Below the pieces are notes generated by a model, which saw only the letters and a list, made by a program, of their open reading frames with translations, ran no database searches and was not told where the DNA came from. Below, piece after piece: positions 36,354 to 44,879 of a DNA stretch of 64,000 bases. Positions within the stretch are counted from its first letter, which is position 1; each line of letters begins with the position of its first letter. The DNA is from Mangrovimicrobium sp048323675 (GTDB lineage Bacteria; Pseudomonadota; Gammaproteobacteria; Pseudomonadales; Halieaceae), in the NCBI RefSeq assembly GCF_048323675.1, contig NZ_JBLWFK010000005.1:1-64000 (forward strand), written 5' to 3'. The position numbers and the translations under genes were made by a program.

Positions 36354-36818
36354 ATGCTCCACATCGTCCTCTACCAGCCGGAAATCCCACCGAATACCGG
36401 CAACATCATGCGCCTGTGCGCCAACACCGGCTGTGCGCTGCACCTGATCGAACCACTGGGTTTTGACCTGGAAGAAAAGAAACTGCGCCGCGCGGGGCTG
36501 GACTACCGGGACTTCGCGGAGGTGCGGCGCTACCCGGACCTGTCCGCGTTCGAGGCAGCGAATCCCGGTGCACGGCTGCTGGGGCTGACCACCAAAGCCA
36601 GCAAAGGGCATCACGAGATTGCCTACCAGGACGGGGACGCCCTGCTGTTCGGCCCCGAAACCCGCGGGCTACCGGCGGATATCAGGGAGAAACTGGGGCC
36701 CGGCCACTGCCTGCGGATTCCCATGCGCGAGGACAGTCGCAGTCTCAACCTGAGTAATGCGGTAGCGGTGGTTACCTACGAGGCGCTGCGGCAGCTGGGT
36801 TTTCCGGGGCTGGGCTGA
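36354..36818 (+). CDS. trmL: tRNA (cytidine/uridine-2'-O-)-methyltransferase TrmL
   Basis: A 154-residue SPOUT methyltransferase that methylates the wobble ribose of certain tRNA-Leu. Motifs: PEIPPNTGNIMRLCANTG, LLFGPETRGLP and LRIPMREDSRSLNLSNAVAVV, which form the trefoil-knot SAM site. It is convergent with secB across a shared terminator. Confidence 0.95.
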   Translation: MLHIVLYQPEIPPNTGNIMRLCANTGCALHLIEPLGFDLEEKKLRRAGLDYRDFAEVRRYPDLSAFEAANPGARLLGLTTKASKGHHEIAYQDGDALLFGPETRGLPADIREKLGPGHCLRIPMREDSRSLNLSNAVAVVTYEALRQLGFPGLG

Positions 36819-36828
36819 CAGCGGAAAC

Positions 36829-36855
36829 AAAAACGGGGGCCGCAGCCCCCGTTTT
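36829..36855. terminator. Bidirectional terminator between trmL and secB
   Basis: ACGGGGGC-CGCA-GCCCCCGT stem with an A-rich left flank and a T-rich right flank, able to work for both convergent genes. Confidence 0.85.
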
Positions 36856-36870
36856 CGCTGGTAAGCGCAA

Positions 36871-37344
36871 TCAGTTGACCGCGGCTTCACCTTCGCCAGC
36901 CTGGCGGCTGGCGGCCTGCTCCAGCGCGCGCTGGTAGAGGGCGTCGAAGTTGACCGGTGCCAGCATCATGGGAGGGAAGCCGCCCTTGACGCACAGGTTG
37001 TCGATGGTTTCGCGCGCGTAGGGGAACAGTACGTTCGGCGCGGCGGTGCCGAGGATGCGGCGCAGGTCCTCGCCGTCAAAGCCGGCGATCAGGAAGATAC
37101 CGGCCTGCTTCACTTCCACCAGGAAGGCGGTGTCGTCTTCCACTTTCGCAGTGATGGTGATGGTCAGGACCACCTCGAAGTTGTTCTGGTCGTCGATCTT
37201 GTTGCTGGAGGTGTTGAGGTCCAGGTTGATCTTGGGCTGCCACTGCTTGCGGAAGACGGCGGGGGTAGCCGGTGACTCGAAGGAAATATCCTTGGTGTAG
37301 ATGCGCTGCATCGCGAATTGCTGTTGAACTTGTTCCTCGGCCAT
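36871..37344 (-). CDS. secB: Protein-export chaperone SecB
   Basis: A 157-residue cytosolic chaperone that keeps preproteins unfolded and hands them to SecA. FAMQRIYTKDISFESPATPAVF and PFPPMM-like GGFPPMMLAPVNFDALY are diagnostic. ATG 37344 (MAEEQVQQ) is chosen over an upstream in-frame ATG, giving the normal length. grxC and a rhodanese gene lie upstream on the same strand. Confidence 0.96.
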   Translation of the reverse strand: MAEEQVQQQFAMQRIYTKDISFESPATPAVFRKQWQPKINLDLNTSSNKIDDQNNFEVVLTITITAKVEDDTAFLVEVKQAGIFLIAGFDGEDLRRILGTAAPNVLFPYARETIDNLCVKGGFPPMMLAPVNFDALYQRALEQAASRQAGEGEAAVN

Positions 37345-37378
37345 GGTGCCGTCCTCCATTTCGGAATTGCTGTGTGCC

Positions 37379-37642
37379 CTAGGGCACCTGTTGTAGTAAC
37401 TGGTCCAGTTTGCCCGACCGTTCCAGCCGGGCGAGGTCGTCGTAGCCGCCCACGTGAACGTTGCCGACCCAGATTTGCGGCACTGTGTGGCGACCGCTCT
37501 TTTGCATCATTTCCCGCCGCAACGCGGGCTGGGCATCCACACGGATGTCGGTGTACTCGACGTTCTTGCCTTCCAGCAGCATCCGCGCGCGGACGCAATA
37601 GGGGCAAAAACGGGTGGTGTACATGGTTACCGCCTGTGCCAC
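37379..37642 (-). CDS. grxC: Glutaredoxin 3
   Basis: An 87-residue dithiol glutaredoxin with the active site Cys13-Pro-Tyr-Cys16, the TVPQIWVG cis-Pro loop and the GGYDDL glutathione-binding turn. It reduces disulfides with glutathione in the cytosol. It lies 6 bases after the rhodanese-like gene and upstream of secB, a widely conserved order. Confidence 0.95.
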   Translation of the reverse strand: MAQAVTMYTTRFCPYCVRARMLLEGKNVEYTDIRVDAQPALRREMMQKSGRHTVPQIWVGNVHVGGYDDLARLERSGKLDQLLQQVP

Positions 37643-37648
37643 GCGTTT

Positions 37649-38071
37649 TTATCCCTTGCCGACTACCGGCAGCTGTTGGTTGCTCCACTCGGTCATTCCG
37701 CCGCCCATCTTATAGACCTTGTCGAAACCGGCTGCGCGCAACTTCTTGCTCACGGCGCCGGCGTTCTGGCCGAGCTTGCATACCAGTACAATGGGGCGTT
37801 CGCGGTATTTCTCAAGTTCTACGGTGTCATTATTCAGCAATTTGCTGCTGGGGATGTGCACCGCGTCGACAATGTGCCCGGCCTTGTAGTCGGCCTTGTC
37901 GCGCAGGTCTACAAAAATACCGGCCTCGGCATTGACCAGGTTAATCGCCTGCTGCGGGGTCAGCGAGGGGCCGGCCTTGCGCGATTCGTGGAAAAACAAC
38001 ATCGCCAGCACCACCAGCAGTGCGGTGGCCAGCATCCATTCCTGCGCGAGGAACTCAAAAAATAGCGCCAT
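37649..38071 (-). CDS. Membrane-anchored rhodanese-like protein (YibN type)
   Basis: A 140-residue protein with an N-terminal membrane helix (WMLATALLVVLAMLFF) and a single rhodanese domain containing FVDLRDKADYKAGHIVDAVHIP and the active-site loop VLVCKLGQNAG with the catalytic Cys. It heads the rhodanese-grxC-secB unit. YibN homologues have been linked to membrane-protein insertion and sulfur handling; the exact role here is not evident. Confidence 0.88.
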   Translation of the reverse strand: MALFFEFLAQEWMLATALLVVLAMLFFHESRKAGPSLTPQQAINLVNAEAGIFVDLRDKADYKAGHIVDAVHIPSSKLLNNDTVELEKYRERPIVLVCKLGQNAGAVSKKLRAAGFDKVYKMGGGMTEWSNQQLPVVGKG

Positions 38072-38288
38072 GCCTTCGGGGCCTGTAGAGCGTGGGTAAC
38101 ACCCGCGGCCAGTGCTGGCCCGGGTTCACAAAAGGCGCAGAGTATACAGGCTAAGCCCCGGACCAACCACCCCTGCAGGCCGCGCCAGTACTGGACTGGA
38201 GCTGTCGCCTCCGGCCCTGTGCAGGGGCCGCCGCGAGCGGGTAGAATAGGCCATTCCACTGCGCAACTCCCTCTGGAACGGAAGACTC

Positions 38289-39863
38289 ATGCAAGAGACC
38301 CGGAAGCGCCCTACCGTGCTGATTGTCCTGGACGGCTGGGGATACCGCGAAGAAGTCAAGGACAACGCGATCGCCAACGCGGATACCCCGGTGTGGGACC
38401 GCCTGTGGCGCGATTCGCCGCACACCCTGATCTCCGGCTCCGGCCTCGATGTGGGCCTGCCCGCCGGGCAAATGGGCAACTCCGAGGTCGGCCACATGAG
38501 CCTGGGCTCCGGCCGGGTGATCTACCAGAACATCACCCGCATCGACAAGGCCATCGCCGACGGCGACTTTTTCAGCAACCCGGTCTACACCGGTGCGGTG
38601 GACAAGGCCCTCGCCAATGGCGGCGCCGTCCATATACTGGGCCTGCTCTCACCGGGCGGCGTGCACAGCCACGAGGACCAGATCTTTGCCGCCGTGAAAC
38701 TGGCGGCGCAGCGCGGCGCGAAAGAGGTTTACCTGCACGCCTTTCTCGACGGTCGCGATACGCCGCCGCGCAGTGCCGGCCCCTCGCTGGAGAAGGCCGA
38801 TGCCGTGTTCGCGGAACTCGGCTGCGGCCGGGTCGCCAGTGTCTGCGGCCGCTACTACGCCATGGACCGCGACAACCGCTGGGACCGGGTCGAGCCCGCC
38901 TACCGGCTGCTGACCGAGGGCTGCGGGGAATACAGCGCCGCCGATACCGGCAGTGCACTGGCCGCGGCCTATGGCCGGGACGAGAGCGACGAGTTCGTCA
39001 AACCCACGGTGATCGTCCCCGAGGGGGCGGAACCCGCCTTTATCCGCGACGGCGACAGCGTCATTTTCATGAACTTCCGCGCCGATCGCGCCCGGCAGAT
39101 GAGCCACGCGCTGGTCGCCGACAATTTCGCCGGTTTCGAGCGCAGGGCGCGCCCGCAACTGGCGGCCTTCGTGACTACCACGGAATATGCCGCGGATCTC
39201 AAAGTGCCCGTAGCCTTCCCGCCGGAATCCCTCGCCAACGTGCTCGGCGACTACCTGGCCAAACAGGGCAAGACCCAGCTGCGCATCGCGGAGACGGAAA
39301 AATACGCCCACGTCACCTTCTTTTTCTCCGGCGGCCGCGAGGCGCTGTTCGAGGGCGAAGACCGCGAACTGGTCGCCTCCCCGGACGTGGCCACCTACGA
39401 CCTCAAGCCCGAGATGAGCGCCCCTGAAGTGACCGATAAACTGGTCGCGGCCATCCGCTCCGGCAAATACGACTTCATCGTCTGCAATTACGCCAACGGC
39501 GACATGGTCGGCCACACCGGTGTCTACTCGGCAGCCGTCAAGGCGGTCGAGGCCCTGGATGCCTGCCTCGGTCGCGTGGAGGCGGCGCTGTTGGAAGTGG
39601 GCGGCCAGGCCCTGGTCACAGCCGATCACGGCAACTGCGAGCAGATGGTCGATTACGACTCCGGCCAGCATCACACCCAGCACACCACGGAGCTGGTGCC
39701 GCTGGTCTACATCGGTCGCGACGCCGTTCATCTCGACCCCGCGGGGGGTATCCTCGCCGATATCGCGCCAACCCTGCTGGGGCTGATGCACCTGCGCCAG
39801 CCGGCGGAGATGACCGGTCGCAACCTGGCAGAACCGGCGCGTCTCGCCGGGGCCGCCTCCTGA
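38289..39863 (+). CDS. gpmI: 2,3-bisphosphoglycerate-independent phosphoglycerate mutase
   Basis: A 524-residue alkaline-phosphatase-superfamily enzyme of glycolysis and gluconeogenesis. VLDGWGYREE carries a metal ligand, the phospho-Ser lies in QMGNSEVGHMSLGSGR, and VTADHGNCEQM and HHTQHTTELVP hold Mn2+ ligands. Full length. It is divergent from the rhodanese gene and followed, with stop/start overlap, by an M23 peptidase gene. Confidence 0.97.
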   Translation: MQETRKRPTVLIVLDGWGYREEVKDNAIANADTPVWDRLWRDSPHTLISGSGLDVGLPAGQMGNSEVGHMSLGSGRVIYQNITRIDKAIADGDFFSNPVYTGAVDKALANGGAVHILGLLSPGGVHSHEDQIFAAVKLAAQRGAKEVYLHAFLDGRDTPPRSAGPSLEKADAVFAELGCGRVASVCGRYYAMDRDNRWDRVEPAYRLLTEGCGEYSAADTGSALAAAYGRDESDEFVKPTVIVPEGAEPAFIRDGDSVIFMNFRADRARQMSHALVADNFAGFERRARPQLAAFVTTTEYAADLKVPVAFPPESLANVLGDYLAKQGKTQLRIAETEKYAHVTFFFSGGREALFEGEDRELVASPDVATYDLKPEMSAPEVTDKLVAAIRSGKYDFIVCNYANGDMVGHTGVYSAAVKAVEALDACLGRVEAALLEVGGQALVTADHGNCEQMVDYDSGQHHTQHTTELVPLVYIGRDAVHLDPAGGILADIAPTLLGLMHLRQPAEMTGRNLAEPARLAGAAS

Positions 39864-41017
39864 CCCGCAACTCCCGCCGTTGTGCCGCTGCTCTCCTGCT
39901 GGTCCTCGCGACCGCGGCAGCGGCCGCCTTCGCTGAGCCCGACGAGGCCCGGGCGAAGGCACAGCTGCGCGAGTTGCAGGCGCAGATCAAGAAGATCAAT
40001 CAGGAGATCAGCAGCGCCGGGAAGGAGCGCGACAGCCTGCGCGCGCAGCTCAGGGAAGCCGAACTGGCGCAAGCGCGAATCAGCAAACAGATCAACGCCA
40101 ACCAGGCCGAGATCAGTGCCCACGAGGCGGAACTCAGGCAACTCAAGGCGGAGCAGGCGCGCCTGCAGTCCGCCGCCGAGGCCCAGCAGGAGCGCATTGC
40201 CCAGGAGCTGCGCACGGCATGGAAGATGGGCCGCCAGGCCCAGATCAAGCTGTTGCTGAATCAACAGAACCCGGACACCCTGGCCCGCAATCTCGCCTAC
40301 TATCGCTATTTCTTCCGCGCCCGCAACGAGGTGCTGGAGGAGTTCCGCCAGACCCTGGCCGCGCTGGCGGACAACGAGAAGCAAATCAGCACCAGCCTGG
40401 CAGCACTCGAGGAAAACCAGCGAACCCTCGCCGAACAGCAGGCGCAGCTGACGGTAGCGAACGAGGCCCGCAGCGCGGCGCTCGCCCGGGTCAACGCCGA
40501 GTTGAAGGAAAAGGGCGGCACGCTGGCCAGGCTGGAGGCCGATCAGAAGGAACTGGAGGCTTTGCTCGAAGCAATCCGCAAGGCCATCGTGGAACTTGAT
40601 ATCCCCGAGGAAGACGCCCAGCCCTTCAAGTCAGCGAAGGGCAAGATGCCCTGGCCCGTGCCCGGTCGCGCCATCGCGCGCTTCGGTGACTCGCGCAACC
40701 AGGGCAAGATGCGCTGGCAGGGGGTTACGATTCCCGCCAGTCCCGGCACCCTGGTCAAACCAATTCACCACGGCCGGGTAATCTATTCCGACTGGCTGCG
40801 CGGCATGGGCCTGCTGATCATCGTCGATCACGGCGACGGCTACCTGAGCCTCTACGCCCACAACCAGACCCTGCTGAAGGAAGTCGGCGAATGGGTCGGG
40901 ACCGGCACGCCAATCGCCACGGTTGGCGACAGCGGCGGCAGAACCGAGCCGGCCCTCTATTTCGAGGTCCGCGAGAATGGCAAGCCGGTCAACCCCTCGC
41001 TCTGGTGCCGGCGCTGA
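39860..41017 (+). CDS. EnvC-like M23 peptidase-family protein (amidase activator)
   Basis: Predicted 385 residues: signal peptide (residues 1-25, containing CAAALLLVLATAAAAAFA), a long coiled coil (about 30-240) and a C-terminal LytM/M23 domain (GVTIPASPGTLVKPIHHGRV to YFEVRENGKPVNPSLWCRR). The domain's catalytic metal ligands look incomplete, as in EnvC, which activates cell-wall amidases at the septum rather than cutting itself. No ATG, GTG or TTG lies before the signal peptide in frame. The only plausible start is CTG at 39860, overlapping the gpmI TGA; the next start codon, TTG 39974, would delete the signal peptide. Confidence 0.85.
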   Translation: MTRNSRRCAAALLLVLATAAAAAFAEPDEARAKAQLRELQAQIKKINQEISSAGKERDSLRAQLREAELAQARISKQINANQAEISAHEAELRQLKAEQARLQSAAEAQQERIAQELRTAWKMGRQAQIKLLLNQQNPDTLARNLAYYRYFFRARNEVLEEFRQTLAALADNEKQISTSLAALEENQRTLAEQQAQLTVANEARSAALARVNAELKEKGGTLARLEADQKELEALLEAIRKAIVELDIPEEDAQPFKSAKGKMPWPVPGRAIARFGDSRNQGKMRWQGVTIPASPGTLVKPIHHGRVIYSDWLRGMGLLIIVDHGDGYLSLYAHNQTLLKEVGEWVGTGTPIATVGDSGGRTEPALYFEVRENGKPVNPSLWCRR

Positions 41018-41097
41018 AACTTGCCAGTCGCACGCCGCCGCCATTAAGGTAAACTACTGAAGTTTCCAGCAATAACTACTGGCCCACGGTGGTATCC

Positions 41098-42420
41098 ATG
41101 ACCCCTGCTCTCCTGCCCCGCTGGCTGCTGCCCCTGGCCGCCACCGCCTGTTTAGCCCTGCCCGCCGGGGCCGCCGTCGAGGAGGGCGACCTGCCCCTCG
41201 AGGAGCTGCGTACCTTCGCCAACGTCTTCAACCAGATTCGCCAGGGTTACGTCGAGGAAATCGACGACAGCACCCTGCTGGACTACGCCATCCAGGGCAT
41301 GCTGATGGGGCTCGACCCGCACTCGGTCTACCTCAGCGAGGAGGCCTTCGAGGGCCTGCAGGAAACCACCAGCGGGGAGTTCAACGGCCTCGGGCTGGAA
41401 GTCGGCATGCAGGATGGCTATGTCACGGTTATCGCCCCGATCGACGGCTCGCCCGCCGCCAAGGCCGACCTGCGCAGCGGCGACGTCATCCTCAAACTGG
41501 GGACCACGCCGGTGAAGGGCATGAGCCTCGGCGAGGCGATCGAAATGATGCGCGGCCCCGCCGGCACCGAGATCGAACTGACCATCGGCCGCCCCGGCGA
41601 AAGCCAGCCTTTCGAGGTCACCCTGGTGCGCGACGTCATCAAGGTCGCCAGCGTGCGCCAGCGCTGGCTGGAACCCGGCTTTGCCTATGTGCGGATCGCC
41701 CAGTTCCAGAGCAATACCGGCCCCGCGGTGCAGAAGGCGGTGGAAAAGCTGGCCACCGAACAGAACATCAAGGGCCTGGTGCTGGACCTGCGCAACAACC
41801 CCGGCGGCGTGCTCAAGGCCAGCGTGGACGTCGCCGGCCTGTTCCTTGACGGCGGCCTGGTCGTATATACCGAGGGCCGGCTGCCCAACTCCCATGTCAG
41901 CTTCAACGCCGAGCCGATCGACGCCCTCGACGGCAAGCCGGTGATCGTGCTGATCAACGCCGGCTCCGCCAGCGCCTCGGAAATCGTCGCCGGCGCCCTG
42001 CAGGACCACCACCGGGCGGTCATCATGGGCACCCGCAGTTTCGGCAAGGGGTCGGTGCAGACGGTGCTGCCGATCTCCGAGGACCGGGCGGTCAAGCTGA
42101 CCACCGCCCTGTATTACACGCCCAGCGGACGCTCGATCCAGGCCGAGGGCATCGAACCGGATATCGAGGTGCAGCGGGCCAAGGTCACCGCCTACGACGA
42201 CCCCCGCGGTATCACCGAGGCCGACCTCTCCCGCCACCTGGACAACGGCAATGGCGCCAGCGACAACGCGGGCAAGGCCAATACCGCTGCCAGGGAACTG
42301 CAGGGCTCCGACAACCAGCTGTACGAGGCGCTCTCACTGCTCAAGGGACTCACGGTCCTCGGCCTGCGCGAGCCCCCACCAGTGCTCAGGCCACAGTCGG
42401 CATCAGCTGAACCCAGATAA
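41098..42420 (+). CDS. ctpA: Carboxyl-terminal processing protease (S41)
   Basis: A 440-residue periplasmic protease: signal peptide (LLPLAATACLALPAGAA), an N-terminal helical cap, a PDZ domain (about 90-170, GLGLEVGMQDGYVTVI) and the S41 core with the Ser nucleophile in NAGSASASEI and general-base Lys in SFGKGSVQT. It degrades or trims periplasmic and lipoproteins, including cell-wall hydrolases in related bacteria, so linkage to the EnvC-like gene is sensible. ATG 41098 is used; a GTG 9 bases upstream is an alternative. Confidence 0.95.
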   Translation: MTPALLPRWLLPLAATACLALPAGAAVEEGDLPLEELRTFANVFNQIRQGYVEEIDDSTLLDYAIQGMLMGLDPHSVYLSEEAFEGLQETTSGEFNGLGLEVGMQDGYVTVIAPIDGSPAAKADLRSGDVILKLGTTPVKGMSLGEAIEMMRGPAGTEIELTIGRPGESQPFEVTLVRDVIKVASVRQRWLEPGFAYVRIAQFQSNTGPAVQKAVEKLATEQNIKGLVLDLRNNPGGVLKASVDVAGLFLDGGLVVYTEGRLPNSHVSFNAEPIDALDGKPVIVLINAGSASASEIVAGALQDHHRAVIMGTRSFGKGSVQTVLPISEDRAVKLTTALYYTPSGRSIQAEGIEPDIEVQRAKVTAYDDPRGITEADLSRHLDNGNGASDNAGKANTAARELQGSDNQLYEALSLLKGLTVLGLREPPPVLRPQSASAEPR

Positions 42421-42426
42421 TAACAA

Positions 42427-43515
42427 GTGACTGCTCGCACACCAGGGGAGCACCGAAAACAAAGGATTGGAAACGCAGGCCGCGCGGCAGGCTGGCTGCT
42501 GTTGGTGACGGTGACAGGCGCGAGCCGCAGCCTCGCCGACTGCTTGGTGCCACCGCCGGCGAGCATCGCCGCCACCGCGCCGCGCGGCTCACTGGTGCTG
42601 ATCATCGACGATATCGGCAATCGCCGCGACCTCGGCCTGGCTATCGCAAGGCTGCCCGGCAAACTCAATCTCGCCGTCCTCCCGCATAGCCCCCACGGCC
42701 GGGAGATTGCCGAGGCGGGCTTTGCCGCGGGCAAGGAAATCCTGCTGCACGCGCCGATGAGCAACACCAGTGGCGCACAGCCGGGGCGCGGGGTACTCAC
42801 CCCGGCGCTCAGTCGCAAGCAGTTCGACACGGTACTGGCGGCGGATATCGACGCGGTCCCCCACCTGCGCGGGCTCAACAACCACATGGGCAGCGAGCTC
42901 ACCACCCTGCCCCTGCAGATGGGCTGGGTGATGCAGGCACTGCTGCGTCGCGACCTCTACTTCGTCGACTCGCGCACCAGTGCCAAGACCGTGGCCGCCC
43001 GCACGGCCAGCGAATTCAGTGTGCCCAACATCTCCCGCTCGGTATTCCTGGACAACGATGAAAGTGCGCCGGCCATCCGCCGGCAGCTGCGCAAACTGCT
43101 GGCCCTGGCGCGGGAAAACCGGGTCGCTGTGGGCATCGGCCACCCCTACCCGGCCACCGCCGAGGTACTGGCGGAGGCCTTGCCGCGGCTGGCCTGTGAG
43201 GGGATTGAGCTGGCGCTGGTGTCGGAGGTGCTGGCGCGCTGGGGCAGCATCCCGCACAACGCGTCGCTGGGAGAGAAAGAGGGGTCAGAGCCCTTTTTAC
43301 TCAAGTCAGCAGAATTCAACCGCGGTGGTGGTGTAAAAAGGGCTCTGACCCCTTTTTTCCTACAGCCGGACTTCGATCCCGCGCTCGGCCATATAGGCCT
43401 TGGCCTGGGGCACGGTGTACTCCCCGAAGTGGAAGATGCTGGCGGCGAGCACCGCGTCGGCGCCGCCTTTGGTGATGCCCTCGACCAGGTGGTCGAGGTT
43501 GCCGACCCCCCCTGA
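42427..43515 (+). CDS. yibQ: Divergent polysaccharide deacetylase family protein (YibQ), with read-through tail
   Basis: A 362-residue reading frame from GTG 42427, with a secretion signal (AAGWLLLVTVTGASRSLA) and a YibQ-type deacetylase core: LVLIIDDIGNRRD, LLHAPMSN, LNNHMGS and the GHPYPAT segment. The family domain ends near ALVSEVLARWG (about residue 275). The last 80 residues or so come from the GGGGTCAGAG inverted repeat at 43281-43352 and then from DNA antisense to hisF, so they are probably not native. It is co-oriented with ctpA, 6 bases apart. A cell-wall role is likely, but substrate and activity are unproven. Confidence 0.85.
   Translation: MTARTPGEHRKQRIGNAGRAAGWLLLVTVTGASRSLADCLVPPPASIAATAPRGSLVLIIDDIGNRRDLGLAIARLPGKLNLAVLPHSPHGREIAEAGFAAGKEILLHAPMSNTSGAQPGRGVLTPALSRKQFDTVLAADIDAVPHLRGLNNHMGSELTTLPLQMGWVMQALLRRDLYFVDSRTSAKTVAARTASEFSVPNISRSVFLDNDESAPAIRRQLRKLLALARENRVAVGIGHPYPATAEVLAEALPRLACEGIELALVSEVLARWGSIPHNASLGEKEGSEPFLLKSAEFNRGGGVKRALTPFFLQPDFDPALGHIGLGLGHGVLPEVEDAGGEHRVGAAFGDALDQVVEVADPP
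43281..43352. repeat. REP-like inverted repeat, GGGGTCAGAG family
   Basis: Perfect 20 bp arms, GGGGTCAGAGCCCTTTTTAC and its complement, around a 32-base loop, with TTTTTT after the right arm (terminator-like for yibQ). The GGGGTCAGAGCCC core is widespread in gammaproteobacterial REP sequences handled by RAYT (TnpA-REP) proteins; no RAYT gene is in the window. It lies inside the yibQ reading frame, 8 bases before the end of hisF. Confidence 0.85.
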
Positions 43516-44133
43516 GGCAATCACCGGGATATCCACCGCGTCGCTGATGGCGCGGGTCACGCCCAGTTCGAAGCCGTTCTTGGTGCCGTCGCGGTCCATG
43601 CTGGTAAGCAGGATTTCGCCGGCGCCGAGGCCCGCCATCTTGCGCGCCCATTCCACCGCGTCGATGCCGGTGGGCTTGCGGCCGCCGTGGGTGAAGATTT
43701 CCCAGCGCGGCTGGCCGTCCACGTCGTCCACCCGCTTGGCGTCGATCGCCACCACGATGCACTGGGAACCGAAGCGCTCCGCCGCCTCGCGGACGAGTTC
43801 CGGGTTGTGGATGGCCGCGGTGTTGATACTGACCTTGTCCGCGCCGGCGTTGAGCATGGTGCGGATGTCCTGCACGCTGCGGATACCGCCGCCGACAGTC
43901 AGCGGGATGAAGACGTTCTCGGCGATCTGCTCCACCGTGTGCACGGTGGTATCGCGCCCCTCGTGGCTGGCGGTGATGTCGAGGAAGGTGATCTCGTCGG
44001 CGCCCTGCTCGTTATAGCGGCGGGCGATTTCCACCGGGTCGCCGGCGTCGCGGATACCGACGAAGTTGACTCCCTTGACCACCCGGCCGTTGTCGACATC
44101 GAGGCAGGGAATAATGCGCTTGGCCAGTCCCAT
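43360..44133 (-). CDS. hisF: Imidazole glycerol phosphate synthase, cyclase subunit
   Basis: A 257-residue TIM barrel starting MGLAKRIIPCLDVDNGRVVKG. Catalytic Asp residues lie in CLDVD and LTSMDRDGT. With HisH it converts PRFAR plus glutamine-derived ammonia into IGP and AICAR. It is the last gene of hisB-hisH-hisA-hisF, 11 bases after hisA. Confidence 0.97.
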   Translation of the reverse strand: MGLAKRIIPCLDVDNGRVVKGVNFVGIRDAGDPVEIARRYNEQGADEITFLDITASHEGRDTTVHTVEQIAENVFIPLTVGGGIRSVQDIRTMLNAGADKVSINTAAIHNPELVREAAERFGSQCIVVAIDAKRVDDVDGQPRWEIFTHGGRKPTGIDAVEWARKMAGLGAGEILLTSMDRDGTKNGFELGVTRAISDAVDIPVIASGGVGNLDHLVEGITKGGADAVLAASIFHFGEYTVPQAKAYMAERGIEVRL

Positions 44134-44144
44134 GGGCAGCGTCC

Positions 44145-44879
44145 TCAGGCGGCGGCGTCGCAGAACTTCTGCGCTTCCGCGACGTCCAGCGTGCCCTCGT
44201 AGATCGCCCGGCCGGTGATCGCGCCGCAGATACCCTCGTGGGCCACAGCGCTGAGGGCGCGGATATCGTCGAGGTTGGTAATACCGCCGGAGGCAATTAC
44301 CGGAATGCTGGAGGCGCGGGCCATGGCGACTGTCGCCTCTACGTTGACGCCCTGCATCATGCCGTCGCGGGCGATATCGGTGTAGACGATGGCGGAGACG
44401 CCGTCGCTCTCGAACTGCTTCGCAAGGTCAGTGGCTTGCACCCCGGAGACCTCCGCCCAGCCGTCGGTGGCCACCAGGCCGTCTTTCGCGTCCAGGCCGA
44501 CAATGACCTTGCCGGGGAAGGCGCGACAGGCTTCGGCCACGAAGGCGGGTTCTTTCACCGCTTTGGTGCCGATAATCACGTAGCTGACACCGCTTTTGAC
44601 GTAATGCTCGATGGTTGCCAGGTCGCGGATACCGCCGCCGATCTGGATCGGCAGGTTCGGGTAGGCCGCGGCGATCGCGGTGACCACCTCGCCGTTGACC
44701 GGGGTGCCGGCGAAGGCCCCGTTGAGATCCACGAGGTGCAGGCGGCGGCAGCCGGCTTCCACCCAGCGGGTGGCCATGGACACCGGATCGTCGGAGAACA
44801 CGGTGCTGTCCTCCATCAGGCCCTGGCGCAGGCGCACGCACTGGCCGTCTTTGAGGTCGATAGCGGGGATGATCAGCAT
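44145..44879 (-). CDS. hisA: ProFAR isomerase
   Basis: A 244-residue TIM barrel, MLIIPAIDLKDGQCVRLRQG, with catalytic Asp in AIDLKDG and in VYTDIARDGMMQG. It catalyses the Amadori rearrangement before HisHF. ATG 44879 is preferred over an upstream in-frame start and overlaps the end of hisH by 7 bases. Confidence 0.97.
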   Translation of the reverse strand: MLIIPAIDLKDGQCVRLRQGLMEDSTVFSDDPVSMATRWVEAGCRRLHLVDLNGAFAGTPVNGEVVTAIAAAYPNLPIQIGGGIRDLATIEHYVKSGVSYVIIGTKAVKEPAFVAEACRAFPGKVIVGLDAKDGLVATDGWAEVSGVQATDLAKQFESDGVSAIVYTDIARDGMMQGVNVEATVAMARASSIPVIASGGITNLDDIRALSAVAHEGICGAITGRAIYEGTLDVAEAQKFCDAAA

